Positions 1-9,386 of a stretch of 64,000 bases of DNA are shown here, piece after piece. The stretch is from positions 40,797 through 104,796 of the forward strand of contig JAGAJL010000002.1 in NCBI GenBank assembly GCA_017626095.1, written 5' to 3'. Positions within the stretch are counted from its first letter, which is position 1; the number at the start of each line of letters is the position of its first letter. The notes under the pieces are model-generated. The model saw only the letters and a program-made list of their open reading frames with translations. It searched no databases and was not told where the DNA came from. The stretch is from Lachnospiraceae bacterium (GTDB taxonomy: Bacteria > Bacillota > Clostridia > Lachnospirales > Lachnospiraceae). Made by a program: the position numbers and the translations under genes.

Positions 1-642
<642 letters not shown>

Positions 643-673
643 TTTGAGTTGAACGAATTTTATTTAAGACCTT

Positions 674-707
674 AAAGGGTCCGGTCTTTTGGACCGGGCC
701 CTTTTTT
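674..707 (+). terminator. Rho-independent terminator after gap
   Basis: GC-rich hairpin: AAAGGGTCCGGTC pairs with GACCGGGCCCTTT across a TTTTG loop, and the stem runs into six T. Placed about 30 bp after the gap stop. A weak or read-through function is possible because pgk follows at 776 without an obvious strong promoter. Confidence 0.9.
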
Positions 708-775
708 ATTCACATTATGATTCGTATGGTTATGGTGTGAGTGATTTAACAAAATAATATAAGGAGGCATTTCAA

Positions 776-2008
776 ATGTCATTAAACAAAAAATCAGTTG
801 ATGATATCAACGTAAAAGGCAAACGCGTATTGGTTAGATGCGATTTTAATGTTCCGTTAAAAGACGGCGTGATTACAGATGAAACACGTATTAAAGCAGC
901 TCTTCCCACAATTGAAAAATTAATCAAAGATGGTGGTAAAGTTATTCTTTGCTCACATCTTGGCAAAGTTAAAAACGGTCCCAACGAAGGCGAATCTTTA
1001 GCACCTGTTGCCGTTAGATTATCTGAAAAATTAGGCAAAGAAGTAAAATTCGTTGCTGATTACAATGTAACAGGCGAAGCAGCTACTGCAGCCGTTGCAG
1101 CTATGAATGAAGGAGATGTTGTATTACTTCAGAATACCCGTTTCCGTGGAAAAGAAGAAACAAAACCTACAGAGGCAGGCGAAGCTTTCGCAAAAGAGTT
1201 AGCTGATCTTGCTGATGTATATGTATGTGATGCATTTGGTTCTGCTCACAGAGCTCATGCTTCCGTAGCTGTTGTTACCAAATACATCTCTGAAAAAGGT
1301 GGCGAGAATGCAGTAGGCTACTTAATGCAGAAAGAAATCGACTTCCTTGGAAATGCAGTAGAGAATCCGGTACGTCCTTTCGTTGCTATCCTTGGTGGTG
1401 CTAAAGTTGCTGATAAATTAAATGTTATCAATAACTTACTTGAAAAATGCGATACTTTAATCATTGGTGGTGGTATGGCATTCACATTCTTAAAAGCACA
1501 GGGTTATGAAATCGGTAACTCATTAGTGGATGATGAAAAGCTTGATTACTGTAAAGAAATGATGGCAAAAGCTGAAAAATTAGGAAAGAAATTATTACTT
1601 CCTATTGACACAGCAGTTGCTGATGGTTTCCCGAATCCAATCGATGCTGAAATCGAAGTTGAATATGTTGATTCTACTAAGATCCCTGCTGACAAAGAAG
1701 GTCTTGATATCGGACCTAAGACACAGGAATTATTTGCACAGGCTGCAAAAGAAGCTAAGACAGTTGTATGGAACGGACCGATGGGTGTATTCGAAAATCC
1801 TACACTTGCAAAAGGTACTATCGCTGTAGCAAAAGCTTTGGCAGAAACAGATGCAACAACAATTATCGGTGGTGGCGACTCGGCTGCAGCATGTAACCAG
1901 TTAGGTTTTGCTGACAAGATGAGCCATATTTCTACCGGTGGTGGAGCTTCCCTTGAATTCTTAGAGGGTAAAGAACTTCCCGGTGTTGTAGCAGCTGACG
2001 ATAAATAA
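776..2008 (+). CDS. pgk: Phosphoglycerate kinase
   Basis: 410 residues, close to the 390-415 usual for bacterial PGK. It transfers the acyl phosphate of 1,3-bisphosphoglycerate to ADP. Visible signatures: RCDFNVPL near residue 22 (substrate loop), SHLGKVKNG, the hinge region with [13 protein letters not shown], the nucleotide loop [10 protein letters not shown], and the C-terminal GGGDSAAA and [13 protein letters not shown] blocks. The ATG at 776 has an AAGGAGG ribosome binding site 9 bp upstream. The order gap-pgk-tpiA is typical of Firmicute glycolytic clusters. Confidence 0.98.
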   Translation: MSLNKKSVDDINVKGKRVLVRCDFNVPLKDGVITDETRIKAALPTIEKLIKDGGKVILCSHLGKVKNGPNEGESLAPVAVRLSEKLGKEVKFVADYNVTGEAATAAVAAMNEGDVVLLQNTRFRGKEETKPTEAGEAFAKELADLADVYVCDAFGSAHRAHASVAVVTKYISEKGGENAVGYLMQKEIDFLGNAVENPVRPFVAILGGAKVADKLNVINNLLEKCDTLIIGGGMAFTFLKAQGYEIGNSLVDDEKLDYCKEMMAKAEKLGKKLLLPIDTAVADGFPNPIDAEIEVEYVDSTKIPADKEGLDIGPKTQELFAQAAKEAKTVVWNGPMGVFENPTLAKGTIAVAKALAETDATTIIGGGDSAAACNQLGFADKMSHISTGGGASLEFLEGKELPGVVAADDK

Positions 2009-2137
2009 GCACTTAACGAAAACGAACCGAAGGTGAAGTTTGAGTTTAGTGCGAACTATGCAGCGACACTTAATGAGAACAAGTCGAAGACGCAGTTCGA
2101 ATTTAGTGGAGTCGTATAAATAAGCACTTAACGAAAA
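2001..2137 (+). repeat. Direct repeat and two imperfect palindromic units in the pgk-tpiA spacer
   Basis: A 22-bp direct repeat (2001-2022 and 2116-2137, beginning ATAAATAAGCACTTAACG) overlaps the pgk stop codon in its first copy. Between the copies are two related units in which CACTTAAYG...AAC at the start is partly complementary to GTT...TTTAGTG at the end (about 11 of 14 positions each). The inner part CGAAG..G.AGTT/YTGA is also found in the loop of the foldback element at 39404-39630. No gene is visible between 2009 and 2326 (318 bases). Confidence 0.65.
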
Positions 2138-2158
2138 GAGCGATAATAATGAGGAAAG

Positions 2159-2197
2159 TATACAGTGTATGCAAGCTTGCTTGTAATACACTGTATA
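2159..2197 (+). other. Perfect 12-bp inverted repeat (hairpin)
   Basis: TATACAGTGTAT at 2159-2170 is the exact reverse complement of 2186-2197; the 15-nt loop itself contains the palindrome GCAAGCTTGC. There is no T-run, so it is more likely a processing, stabilising or protein-binding structure than a terminator. Confidence 0.6.
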
Positions 2198-2218
2198 TTT
2201 GACGAATATGACGGTTGA

Positions 2219-2246
2219 GCAATATGCACGAAGTGCAAAATATTGC
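2219..2246 (+). other. Hairpin with GAA loop upstream of tpiA
   Basis: GCAATAT-GCAC, GAA loop, GTGC-AAA-ATATTGC: an 11-bp stem with an AAA bulge. It directly precedes the palindromic repeat at 2252-2290, so the tpiA leader is a chain of hairpins. Confidence 0.55.
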
Positions 2247-2251
2247 GAAAA

Positions 2252-2290
2252 CCGGCAGGATTGCGAGAGCGAAGCGGAGCAATCCGTATC
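2252..2290 (-). repeat. Dispersed palindromic repeat, copy 1 (partial)
   Basis: GGATTGC at 2258-2264 pairs with GCAATCC at 2279-2285, followed by GTATC. Read on the - strand, it matches the right half of the family best seen at 9268-9314 and 34483-34554 (GATACGGATTG..., then CGC/GCG, CTCTCGCAATC). It ends about 20 bp before the tpiA ribosome binding site. Confidence 0.6.
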
Positions 2291-2326
2291 GCTCGCAAAT
2301 ATTATATAAAAAGGAGAACCATTACA

Positions 2327-3073
2327 ATGGCTAGAAGAAGAATTATTGCCGGAAACTGGAAAATGAACATGACTCCCAGTCAGGCAGTTGAATTAGTAGC
2401 AACATTAAAAGATTTAGTAGTTAATCCTGATGTTGATGTCGTATATTGCGTACCTGCAATCGATATCGTTCCCGTAGCAGAAGCTATCAAAGGAACAAAT
2501 GTAGAGCTTGGTGCTGAAAACTTCTATATTGAAGATAAAGGTGCTTTTACAGGTGAAATCTCTGCTCCTATGTTAAAAGAAGCAGGCGTAAAATATATCA
2601 TTATCGGACATTCTGAAAGAAGAGATATCTTTGGTGAAAATGATATCTTAATCAACCAGAAAGTGAAAAAAGCATTCGCTTCCGGTCTTTCACCTATCCT
2701 TTGCTGTGGTGAGTCACTTGCTCTTCGAAAAGCAGGTACTTATACAGAATGGATTAAGAGACAGATTACATGGGATCTTGATGGTGTAACCGCTGATCAG
2801 GTAAAAGAACTGGTTATTGCTTACGAACCTATCTGGGCTATTGGTACAGGTGAGACTGCTACAGCAGACCAGGCTGAAGAAGTATGTAAGATGATTCGTG
2901 AAACAATTGCTGAGCTTTATGATGATGCTACAGCAGAAGCTGTACGTATTCAGTACGGCGGATCCATGAATGCAGGAAATGCAGCTGAATTACTGGCTAA
3001 ACCCAATATCGATGGTGGATTAATCGGTGGTGCTGCATTAAAGCCTGATTTTGGTCAGATCGTTAATGCATAA
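2327..3073 (+). CDS. tpiA: Triosephosphate isomerase
   Basis: 248 residues from ATG 2327, the standard TIM length. This start is chosen over the in-frame ATG at 2243 because AAGGAG lies at 2311-2316 and because the protein then begins [14 protein letters not shown], the conserved TIM N-terminus with substrate-binding Asn10/Lys12. Catalytic His is in IIIGHSERR, catalytic Glu in [11 protein letters not shown] (loop 6), phosphate-binding glycines in IQYGGSMN and GLIGGAAL. It interconverts dihydroxyacetone phosphate and glyceraldehyde 3-phosphate. A strong terminator follows at 3227, closing the cluster. Confidence 0.97.
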   Translation: MARRRIIAGNWKMNMTPSQAVELVATLKDLVVNPDVDVVYCVPAIDIVPVAEAIKGTNVELGAENFYIEDKGAFTGEISAPMLKEAGVKYIIIGHSERRDIFGENDILINQKVKKAFASGLSPILCCGESLALRKAGTYTEWIKRQITWDLDGVTADQVKELVIAYEPIWAIGTGETATADQAEEVCKMIRETIAELYDDATAEAVRIQYGGSMNAGNAAELLAKPNIDGGLIGGAALKPDFGQIVNA

Positions 3074-3226
3074 TAGTGGTCGAGTGATTTTTGTGATTTA
3101 GTCATTCGATGATATGATATAAAAACGTTTTCCGGACATCAATGCATTTTTTGCATAGATAATGGTTTGTTCATATTTATTCAAATTATAATGGAAAATG
3201 ATTATATTTTATAAAAGATGAAAATA

Positions 3227-3267
3227 AAAGACGTTTCAGGTTGTGCGTTTCCTGAAACGTCTTTTTT
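3227..3267 (+). terminator. Terminator after tpiA (probably bidirectional)
   Basis: AAAAGACGTTTCAGG pairs perfectly with CCTGAAACGTCTTTT around a 10-nt loop, with T-run on + and A-run upstream that gives a T-run on -. It lies between the convergent tpiA and CDF transporter genes. Confidence 0.9.
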
Positions 3268-3311
3268 ATTAGTAAAGACTGACATAATAATATATTTGGG
3301 ATTAATACATT

Positions 3312-4478
3312 TTACAAATCACCTTTGTCGATATTGATTACACCGTTGAAATTCCCTTCAAGAGCGGAGAGTTTGTTGCGGATAAAATCCAGTACATATT
3401 CATCCTTATATTGGTAGTCAAAGGGGAGCACAATATCAAAAATAATATTGGTATGTGTAGGACCTTTTACAACCCGGAAATCATGGAAATGAATATTGGG
3501 ATCCAGTTCATCAATCAGTTTTCTGACTTTTTCTTTTAATTCATCTGTATAAGGGTCATTAACCAGAATGGGATCCATATGGATAACTGCCTGACAATTG
3601 CATTGTTCCTGAATTTCATTCTCTATCCGGTCAATTAAATCATGGATTTCCATAATATCACCCTTGGAATCGACTTCGGCATGAAGAGATGCCATGATAC
3701 GTCCCGGACCATAGTCATGTACAATCATATCGTGAATACCAAGTATTTCTTCATGGGACATAACCAGATCTTTGATTTGATCCACAAATTCCGGTTTTGG
3801 AGGCTGCCCCAAAAGAGGAGAAATGGTTTCTTTTGCAGCATTGCATCCGGAATATAAAATAAAGAAACCGACTAAGACACCACAATAGGCATCGATATTT
3901 AAGCCTGTAAATTGATAAATTAAAGTGGAGAGTAATACAACAAATGTTGCAATCGTATCACTTAATGAATCGGTGGCAGTTGCAGACATCACAACCGATT
4001 CGATTTTCTTGCCGATGGAACGGTTATAAGAAAACATGTATATTTTTACTAAAATGGATGCAACAAGAATGGCGACAGTAATCATATCACACGTCATTTC
4101 CTGTGGATGAATAATTTTTTCAAAAGAACTTTTGATTAATTCAAATCCCATAAATACAATGGCAATGGATATCAGTAAACCGGCTATGTATTCGACACGT
4201 CCATGTCCGTATGGATGATCTTTGTCAGGCTTTTGCTCGGATATTTTAAATCCAATCAAAGTTATGGCGGAAGATGCTGCATCAGATAAGTTGTTGACGG
4301 CATCTGCAATAATAGCAATGGAATTGCTGAGTAGTCCGGCAATCAATTTGCCGACAAACAGGCAGATGTTTAAAAAAATACCAAATCCGCCACATAGTTT
4401 TCCGTAAGCGGAACGGGTATTGGGATTTTGATATTGATCCTTGTCTTTTATGAAGATATTGCTTAATAATGTAATCAT
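3312..4478 (-). CDS. Cation diffusion facilitator (CDF) family transporter
   Basis: 388 residues. About six membrane segments lie in the first ~210 residues (for example GIFLNICLFVGKLIAGLLS and YIAGLLISIAIVFMGFELI), followed by a cytosolic ~170-residue domain. Family metal-site motifs are seen: AIIADAVNNLSDA in TM2, HPYGHGRVEYI in the TM2-TM3 loop and TATDSLSDT in TM5. CDF proteins export divalent cations (Zn, Fe, Mn, Co) in exchange for protons; the exact metal cannot be read here. The cytosolic tail is rich in His/Asp (HDMIVHDYGPGR, IHFHDFRVVKG). The start has AGGAAAG just upstream on the - strand. Confidence 0.9.
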   Translation of the reverse strand: MITLLSNIFIKDKDQYQNPNTRSAYGKLCGGFGIFLNICLFVGKLIAGLLSNSIAIIADAVNNLSDAASSAITLIGFKISEQKPDKDHPYGHGRVEYIAGLLISIAIVFMGFELIKSSFEKIIHPQEMTCDMITVAILVASILVKIYMFSYNRSIGKKIESVVMSATATDSLSDTIATFVVLLSTLIYQFTGLNIDAYCGVLVGFFILYSGCNAAKETISPLLGQPPKPEFVDQIKDLVMSHEEILGIHDMIVHDYGPGRIMASLHAEVDSKGDIMEIHDLIDRIENEIQEQCNCQAVIHMDPILVNDPYTDELKEKVRKLIDELDPNIHFHDFRVVKGPTHTNIIFDIVLPFDYQYKDEYVLDFIRNKLSALEGNFNGVINIDKGDL

Positions 4479-4607
4479 TTGTTTCTTTCCTTATCAATAT
4501 ATTTTATTTGTTTTTGTTTTTCGAAGTCAGACATGAATTCTGTTTAGAAGATAAACAATCTGATTTTTTAATCTGCATAAACATCATTTTATCCTTTCAA
4601 AACCCAC

Positions 4608-4636
4608 TTGTAAATATGAAATTTTGGTGCTAGTAT
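4608..4636 (+). promoter_or_regulatory. Candidate promoter of the 968-aa membrane protein gene
   Basis: TTGTAA, 17-bp spacer, TAGTAT, ending 18 bp before the start codon. Moderate matches to the housekeeping consensus. Confidence 0.4.
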
Positions 4637-4654
4637 TTCTCTGAGGGTGGACAA

Positions 4655-7561
4655 ATGAGAAAGAATAATCATGTTAAGAAAGTTTTAAATATTTGGACGA
4701 TTATTTCCATTGTGACAATACTGATTAGCATATTAGCGTATTTGGGTTATCGGTATGTTACAAATTCTGATAATACATATACGGATTTTCTCGTGGGTGA
4801 GGCTGCTTACTTAGGAACAAATAAAGTCGGAGAGTGGCATTTGTTTTGGATTTTGTTGTTTTTGGGTATCGCGATAACCATAGTTTTATCTTTTATGGAA
4901 GAACAAAAGAAAGCGCTTCCTTTATCTGGAAATACCAAGTGGATTCTTTTTGCAGTTCTTGTTTATCTGCCGTTTGGTACACATCTGTTGATTTATAATG
5001 CGCTGAATCCATATTTTCTGCTTATTACCATTTTTTTCAGTATTCTTGTTCTGTGCTTTCGGGAAAAGTGCCTTGAACAGGTTACTTTCTTTACCTGTAT
5101 TTATTTTGGAATGGAAGTACCTGCAATTATCTTGTGTGTTTTTGGAGATAATTATTTTTTGAGTGACAAAAAAGTCCTTTTCTTTACTTTTGTAGTTTAT
5201 TTTGCTGCTATGCTTATGGATAGATATTCTAAGAACTTTTCAATGGCAGGAGTAGCAAATGCTATTCAGATTCTGATTCCTTTTTTATTTTTTCTTTATT
5301 TGAAAAATACATATCAAAATGGGGACGTAATTGAAAGCGTGCCGTTTCCAAAGACTTATATCTTATTCATGATTTCTTTGATGTTAGTATTGTTCGGTAT
5401 TACGCTTTACCAGATTTTTCGTTCTGTAATCCGAATGAAAGGCAAACAGGAAAAAGATGTATCTGTCAAAATTTATTTTCCAACCGTTTTTTCGGTCTTT
5501 TCATTTGTTTCCTATATGTCTCCGGCTATGATTTTGCCATTTGATCTGCACCATCATGGCGAGCAGATTTTGCCATGGCAACAGATTGTTGAATTGGGGC
5601 AGAAGGCTTATGAAGATTATTCCCCGGCATCCGGACTGTTTCCAATGATTTTGGGCTGTATTAATCGTGTGATGTTTCATGGTCAGGCGAATGCCTATAA
5701 TATGAGTTTTGTAATCTTTGCCCTGTTGTTTGAAGGAATCACCATCTTCCTTTTATATAAAAAAATAGGAGGAATATGGGCATTGGTTATTGCTGTTTTG
5801 TTTCACATGCCCGTTTACTGTCGCGGTTGGATTATTTTGCCAACCATATTGCTTTGGTCCGATAAAAAGTTGATTGAGAATAAATCTTTATGGCTGATGA
5901 GTTATGTGTTTGTCAGTTTTTTGGATGGTATGTATTATCCGCTTTACGGAGCGGCATTGTTATTGGGCGCATTTCCGTTTGCTGCACTGCAGTTTATTGC
6001 ATTTATTAAAAAGCCCGATTTTAAGAAAAAATATAGCCTTCCGTTTTTATTATTTATTTCTATTATTGTAATTTGCATTCCTCTTTTATATCGGATGCTC
6101 AGGCATGTCTTGTCCATGAGCGGTCAGACTATTTCGGTTGATGGAATAAACATTTTTCAGTCAGAGATTCCGAAATGGTTTATGCCTTTTTTATCCGGAT
6201 TTAGCGGATATCCCATAATCTATTATCTGTTTCGTTTCATTTTTGGAATTTTGGCAGTTGTTGTGGCTGTTTATCTGCTTTGCCGTTATATTAAGCAGAG
6301 GAATAAAACATTTCAGAATTATTTGAATGATAAGTTTTTTATACTGAGTTGTATACCGCCGCTTATGTGTATTTGTTATACCTACACGATGGTCTGCATG
6401 GACGAAGACTGGGTAGCCAATCTGCTTTCGCGCTCTGTTTTTATCATTCTTTTTGTCGCTATGTTATTCTTAGTGTTTCTTATCGGTTATGGGAAAAATT
6501 TTCTTGGTGAGAAAAACTGTGCATTTTTGATAGCCTTTGTATTTTGTATTCCATTCTTGTTTTTTGAGGAATGTCAGGATTATGAATTTCCAAAGTTGGA
6601 AGGTACCACGGATCAAAATTCTTATATAATTGCGGAATATCAAAGTAAAATGATGCCATATGCTTTGCGTGACGGCTATATTTTGATTGACGATTCTGTT
6701 AAAGATGCAAATCCGTATGTTCGTTTTGAACGCCTTGGTAACGGATATGTTGCACAAAAAGTGATGGAAAGATTAAATAAGACACAGTTGACTATGGATT
6801 ATTTGAGGTTGTTTGATTCGAATGTAAAAATACTGGGATTCGAACAAAGTCAGTTTTTTTACTTTCTGCTTAATGAAAAAGCGGTATACTCCGGCCGCAC
6901 ATCAATTGCACGCAGTCACGAAGCGGTAGAAGCGGAACTTGCACAAATTGATCCGGAACATACCGTTGTACGTACCGGAGTAATTCCATTGGAAGAGTAT
7001 TATTTATATCGCTATCTGGTAGAGCAGGGATACAGCTATTCGTCCGATCTGGAGTTGTTTTTACCAAACAAATTGTATGCTGCCATTTATGGAAGTACAG
7101 GAAACTATGATTCTTCTGTCTGGGTGCAGGATTATAATTGTTTCGGAGTAGCATCGTCCTTTGCAAAATCATTAAATCATATGAAGTATTTGCATAAATC
7201 ATATGAGGATATAGGGGTGAATTGTGAAACGGTAAAAAATAGTGAGGATATCGACTTTCATCTTCAATTGGATCGTCCGGTAGAAGGTAAAAATGCGGAT
7301 TTTTTATATGTAAAAATAGATGATGTTTCGGGTGGAAATCTTTCTGTGGACTTTGATTGTGTGGGAAAAGAAAAAGGGGAATGTAGTCTAAAAGCATGGT
7401 TAGAAGACGGAGAATTGTTACTACCAATCGGAACCAATGCAAATTGGTTAACGGAAGCGCATGAAACCATTACCTTATCCATTTCTGATGCAAAAACAGG
7501 TGAGGATACCAAAATATCTGAGGTTATTTTTTATAAACTTGATGAGTTAGAAAAAGAATGA
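4655..7561 (+). CDS. Large polytopic membrane protein, unrecognised
   Basis: 968 residues. Start ATG 4655 follows GAGGGTGG. About 15 hydrophobic segments are spread over the first ~640 residues (first near 13-32, IISIVTILISILAYLGY), then a ~325-residue soluble C-terminal part that by alternation would lie outside the cell. Overall architecture resembles GT-C type glycosyltransferases or oligosaccharide/teichoic-type membrane enzymes, and the early outer loop carries LPFDLHHHGEQILPWQQI, but I cannot match a catalytic motif and make no functional call. It stands alone between the CDF gene (divergent) and gpmI, with its own candidate promoter. Confidence 0.85.
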   Translation: MRKNNHVKKVLNIWTIISIVTILISILAYLGYRYVTNSDNTYTDFLVGEAAYLGTNKVGEWHLFWILLFLGIAITIVLSFMEEQKKALPLSGNTKWILFAVLVYLPFGTHLLIYNALNPYFLLITIFFSILVLCFREKCLEQVTFFTCIYFGMEVPAIILCVFGDNYFLSDKKVLFFTFVVYFAAMLMDRYSKNFSMAGVANAIQILIPFLFFLYLKNTYQNGDVIESVPFPKTYILFMISLMLVLFGITLYQIFRSVIRMKGKQEKDVSVKIYFPTVFSVFSFVSYMSPAMILPFDLHHHGEQILPWQQIVELGQKAYEDYSPASGLFPMILGCINRVMFHGQANAYNMSFVIFALLFEGITIFLLYKKIGGIWALVIAVLFHMPVYCRGWIILPTILLWSDKKLIENKSLWLMSYVFVSFLDGMYYPLYGAALLLGAFPFAALQFIAFIKKPDFKKKYSLPFLLFISIIVICIPLLYRMLRHVLSMSGQTISVDGINIFQSEIPKWFMPFLSGFSGYPIIYYLFRFIFGILAVVVAVYLLCRYIKQRNKTFQNYLNDKFFILSCIPPLMCICYTYTMVCMDEDWVANLLSRSVFIILFVAMLFLVFLIGYGKNFLGEKNCAFLIAFVFCIPFLFFEECQDYEFPKLEGTTDQNSYIIAEYQSKMMPYALRDGYILIDDSVKDANPYVRFERLGNGYVAQKVMERLNKTQLTMDYLRLFDSNVKILGFEQSQFFYFLLNEKAVYSGRTSIARSHEAVEAELAQIDPEHTVVRTGVIPLEEYYLYRYLVEQGYSYSSDLELFLPNKLYAAIYGSTGNYDSSVWVQDYNCFGVASSFAKSLNHMKYLHKSYEDIGVNCETVKNSEDIDFHLQLDRPVEGKNADFLYVKIDDVSGGNLSVDFDCVGKEKGECSLKAWLEDGELLLPIGTNANWLTEAHETITLSISDAKTGEDTKISEVIFYKLDELEKE

Positions 7562-7572
7562 GCCTAAAAAGA

Positions 7573-7602
7573 TTGCATGAATTGGGGATAAAGTAGTATA
7601 AT
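7573..7602 (+). promoter_or_regulatory. Candidate sigma-A promoter of gpmI
   Basis: TTGCAT, 18-bp spacer, perfect TATAAT. The transcription start would be near 7609, giving an ~84-nt leader before the ATG at 7693. Confidence 0.6.
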
Positions 7603-7692
7603 AATCCGTGGTTATAGGGTTTTGGATAAAAACATTTGAAAACCGCCCCCAATTGGGCTAAATCAATTAAAATAATAAAGGAGAAAAACAGA

Positions 7693-9264
7693 ATGAGTAA
7701 AGCACCTACCGTATTATTAATTTTAGACGGCTACGGATTAAATGAAAAGACTGAAGGAAATGCCGTTGCAATGGCAAAAACTCCGGTTATGGACCGTATG
7801 ATGAAAGAATATCCCTTTGTAAAAGGAAATGCATCCGGCATGGCAGTCGGCCTTCCGGACGGACAGATGGGAAACTCTGAGGTCGGACACCTGAATATGG
7901 GCGCAGGACGTATCGTATATCAGGAATTAACCCGTATTACCAAAGAAATACAGGATGGTACTTTTTTTACAAATCCCGCACTTGTTGCAGCTGTTGAAAA
8001 CTGCAAGAAAAACAATTCTGCACTTCATGCTTTCGGTTTAATTTCCGATGGTGGTGTACACAGTCATTTAACACATTTATACGGTTTGCTGGAAATGGCT
8101 AAAAAGAACGATTTAGATAAGGTTTATGTTCACTGTTTCTTAGACGGTCGAGATACACCTCCGGCTTCCGGAAAGGATTTTGTGGCAGAACTGGAAGCTG
8201 AAATGGCAAAAATAGGTGTTGGTGAAGTAGCTTCCGTATCCGGCCGTTATTATGCAATGGATCGTGATAACAACTATGACCGTGTGCAGTTAGCATATGA
8301 TGCGCTGGTTAAGGGAGAAGGCTTACAGGCTTCTAGTGCAACCGGAGCCATTCAGGAATCTTATGACAGAGACGAAACCGATGAGTTTGTAAAACCTACC
8401 GTTATTATGAAAGACGGTGCACCTGTTGCAACAATTCAGGATAAGGACAGTGTAGTATTTATCAACTTCCGTCCTGACCGTGCAAGAGAGATTACAAGAT
8501 GCTTCTGTTGTGAAGATGATTTCTTCGCAGATAAAGCTTTTTCTCGTGATAAAAAACTGGATTTATACTATGTATGTTTCACAGAATATGATCCTACCAT
8601 TCCCAATAAGGATGTTGCATTCCATAAAGTTTCCGTAACCAATACCTTTGGTGAGTGGCTTTCAGCAAATAAAATGAGACAGGCCCGTATTGCAGAAACC
8701 GAAAAATATGCGCATGTTACTTTCTTCTTCAATGGTGGTGTAGAAGAACCGAATGAAGGAGAAGAAAGAATTTTGGTTAATTCTCCCAAATATGTAGCAA
8801 CTTATGATGAAAAGCCTCGTATGAGTGCTTATACCGTTTGTGATAAATTAAGTGAAGCCATTACCGCAAAGGATGAAAACGGAGATGCATATTATGATGT
8901 TATCATCTGTAACTTTGCGAATCCTGACATGGTAGGTCATACCGGTGTATTGGATGCAGCCATAAAAGCGGTTGAAGTTATTGATGAATGTTTAGGTGAA
9001 TTGGAAAAATTCATCAAAGAAGTTGGTGGTGTGATGTTTATCTGTGCTGACCACGGTAATGCAGAGCAGCTTGTTGATTATGAGACAAAAGCTCCGTTTA
9101 CAGCACACACAACCAATCCGGTTCCTTTTATCCTTGTTAATGCAGATCCTTCTTACAAGCTTCGCGAGGGCGGATGCTTAGCTGACATCATTCCTACATT
9201 AATTGAACTTATGGGAAAAGAACAGCCTGCTGAAATGACAGGAAAATCTTTACTGATTAAATAA
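7693..9264 (+). CDS. gpmI: 2,3-bisphosphoglycerate-independent phosphoglycerate mutase
   Basis: 523 residues from ATG 7693, preceded by AAAGGAGA; the in-frame ATG at 7636 has no ribosome binding site and would add 19 non-conserved residues. It interconverts 3- and 2-phosphoglycerate through a phosphoserine enzyme and needs Mn2+. Seen: metal ligand Asp12 in LILDGYGL, nucleophile Ser62 in GQMGNSEVGHLNMG, GGVHSH, DGRDTPP, SGRYYAMDRD, FRPDRARE and the second metal cluster ADHGNAEQ with HTTNPVPF. Separated from the gap-pgk-tpiA cluster by two unrelated genes, with its own promoter and terminator. Confidence 0.97.
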   Translation: MSKAPTVLLILDGYGLNEKTEGNAVAMAKTPVMDRMMKEYPFVKGNASGMAVGLPDGQMGNSEVGHLNMGAGRIVYQELTRITKEIQDGTFFTNPALVAAVENCKKNNSALHAFGLISDGGVHSHLTHLYGLLEMAKKNDLDKVYVHCFLDGRDTPPASGKDFVAELEAEMAKIGVGEVASVSGRYYAMDRDNNYDRVQLAYDALVKGEGLQASSATGAIQESYDRDETDEFVKPTVIMKDGAPVATIQDKDSVVFINFRPDRAREITRCFCCEDDFFADKAFSRDKKLDLYYVCFTEYDPTIPNKDVAFHKVSVTNTFGEWLSANKMRQARIAETEKYAHVTFFFNGGVEEPNEGEERILVNSPKYVATYDEKPRMSAYTVCDKLSEAITAKDENGDAYYDVIICNFANPDMVGHTGVLDAAIKAVEVIDECLGELEKFIKEVGGVMFICADHGNAEQLVDYETKAPFTAHTTNPVPFILVNADPSYKLREGGCLADIIPTLIELMGKEQPAEMTGKSLLIK

Positions 9265-9267
9265 TCA

Positions 9268-9314
9268 TGATACCGAGATTGCGAGAGCACGAAGTGCGTA
9301 TCAATCCGTATCAT
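9268..9314 (-). repeat. Dispersed palindromic repeat, copy 2
   Basis: Near-palindrome bounded by TGATACC and GTATCAT, with inner GATTGCGAGAGCACGAAGTG (stem GCAC-GAA-GTGC). Its reverse complement aligns with the right half of the copy at 34483-34554: GATAC, GGATTG, TACGCACT, TGTGCT, TCGCAA, GGTATCAT. Confidence 0.7.
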
Positions 9315-9348
9315 AAACAGATAAAGTATGAAATTTGAATAATTCATG

Positions 9349-9385
9349 AAAAAGTCTCCATGCTATAAGTATAGGAGGCTTTTTT
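9349..9385 (+). terminator. Terminator after gpmI whose 3' arm is the yitT ribosome binding site
   Basis: AAAAAGTCTCC (9349-9359) pairs with GGAGGCTTTTT (9374-9384), 11 bp with one G-U, 14-nt loop, then T-run. AGGAGG at 9373-9378 is also the only ribosome binding site for the ATG at 9387, so the T-run is the spacer to the start codon. Confidence 0.75.
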
Positions 9386-9386
9386 G

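Noticed and set aside
2243-2326. Longer TpiA starting at ATG 2243
   Set aside because: The extra 28 residues are translated palindromic DNA with no homology to TIM; ATG 2327 has a strong site and standard length.
6870-7442. 190-residue open frame on the - strand inside the 968-aa membrane gene
   Set aside because: Antisense to a long frame with good start signals; its own protein is His/Leu/Pro-rich with no domain and no upstream site.
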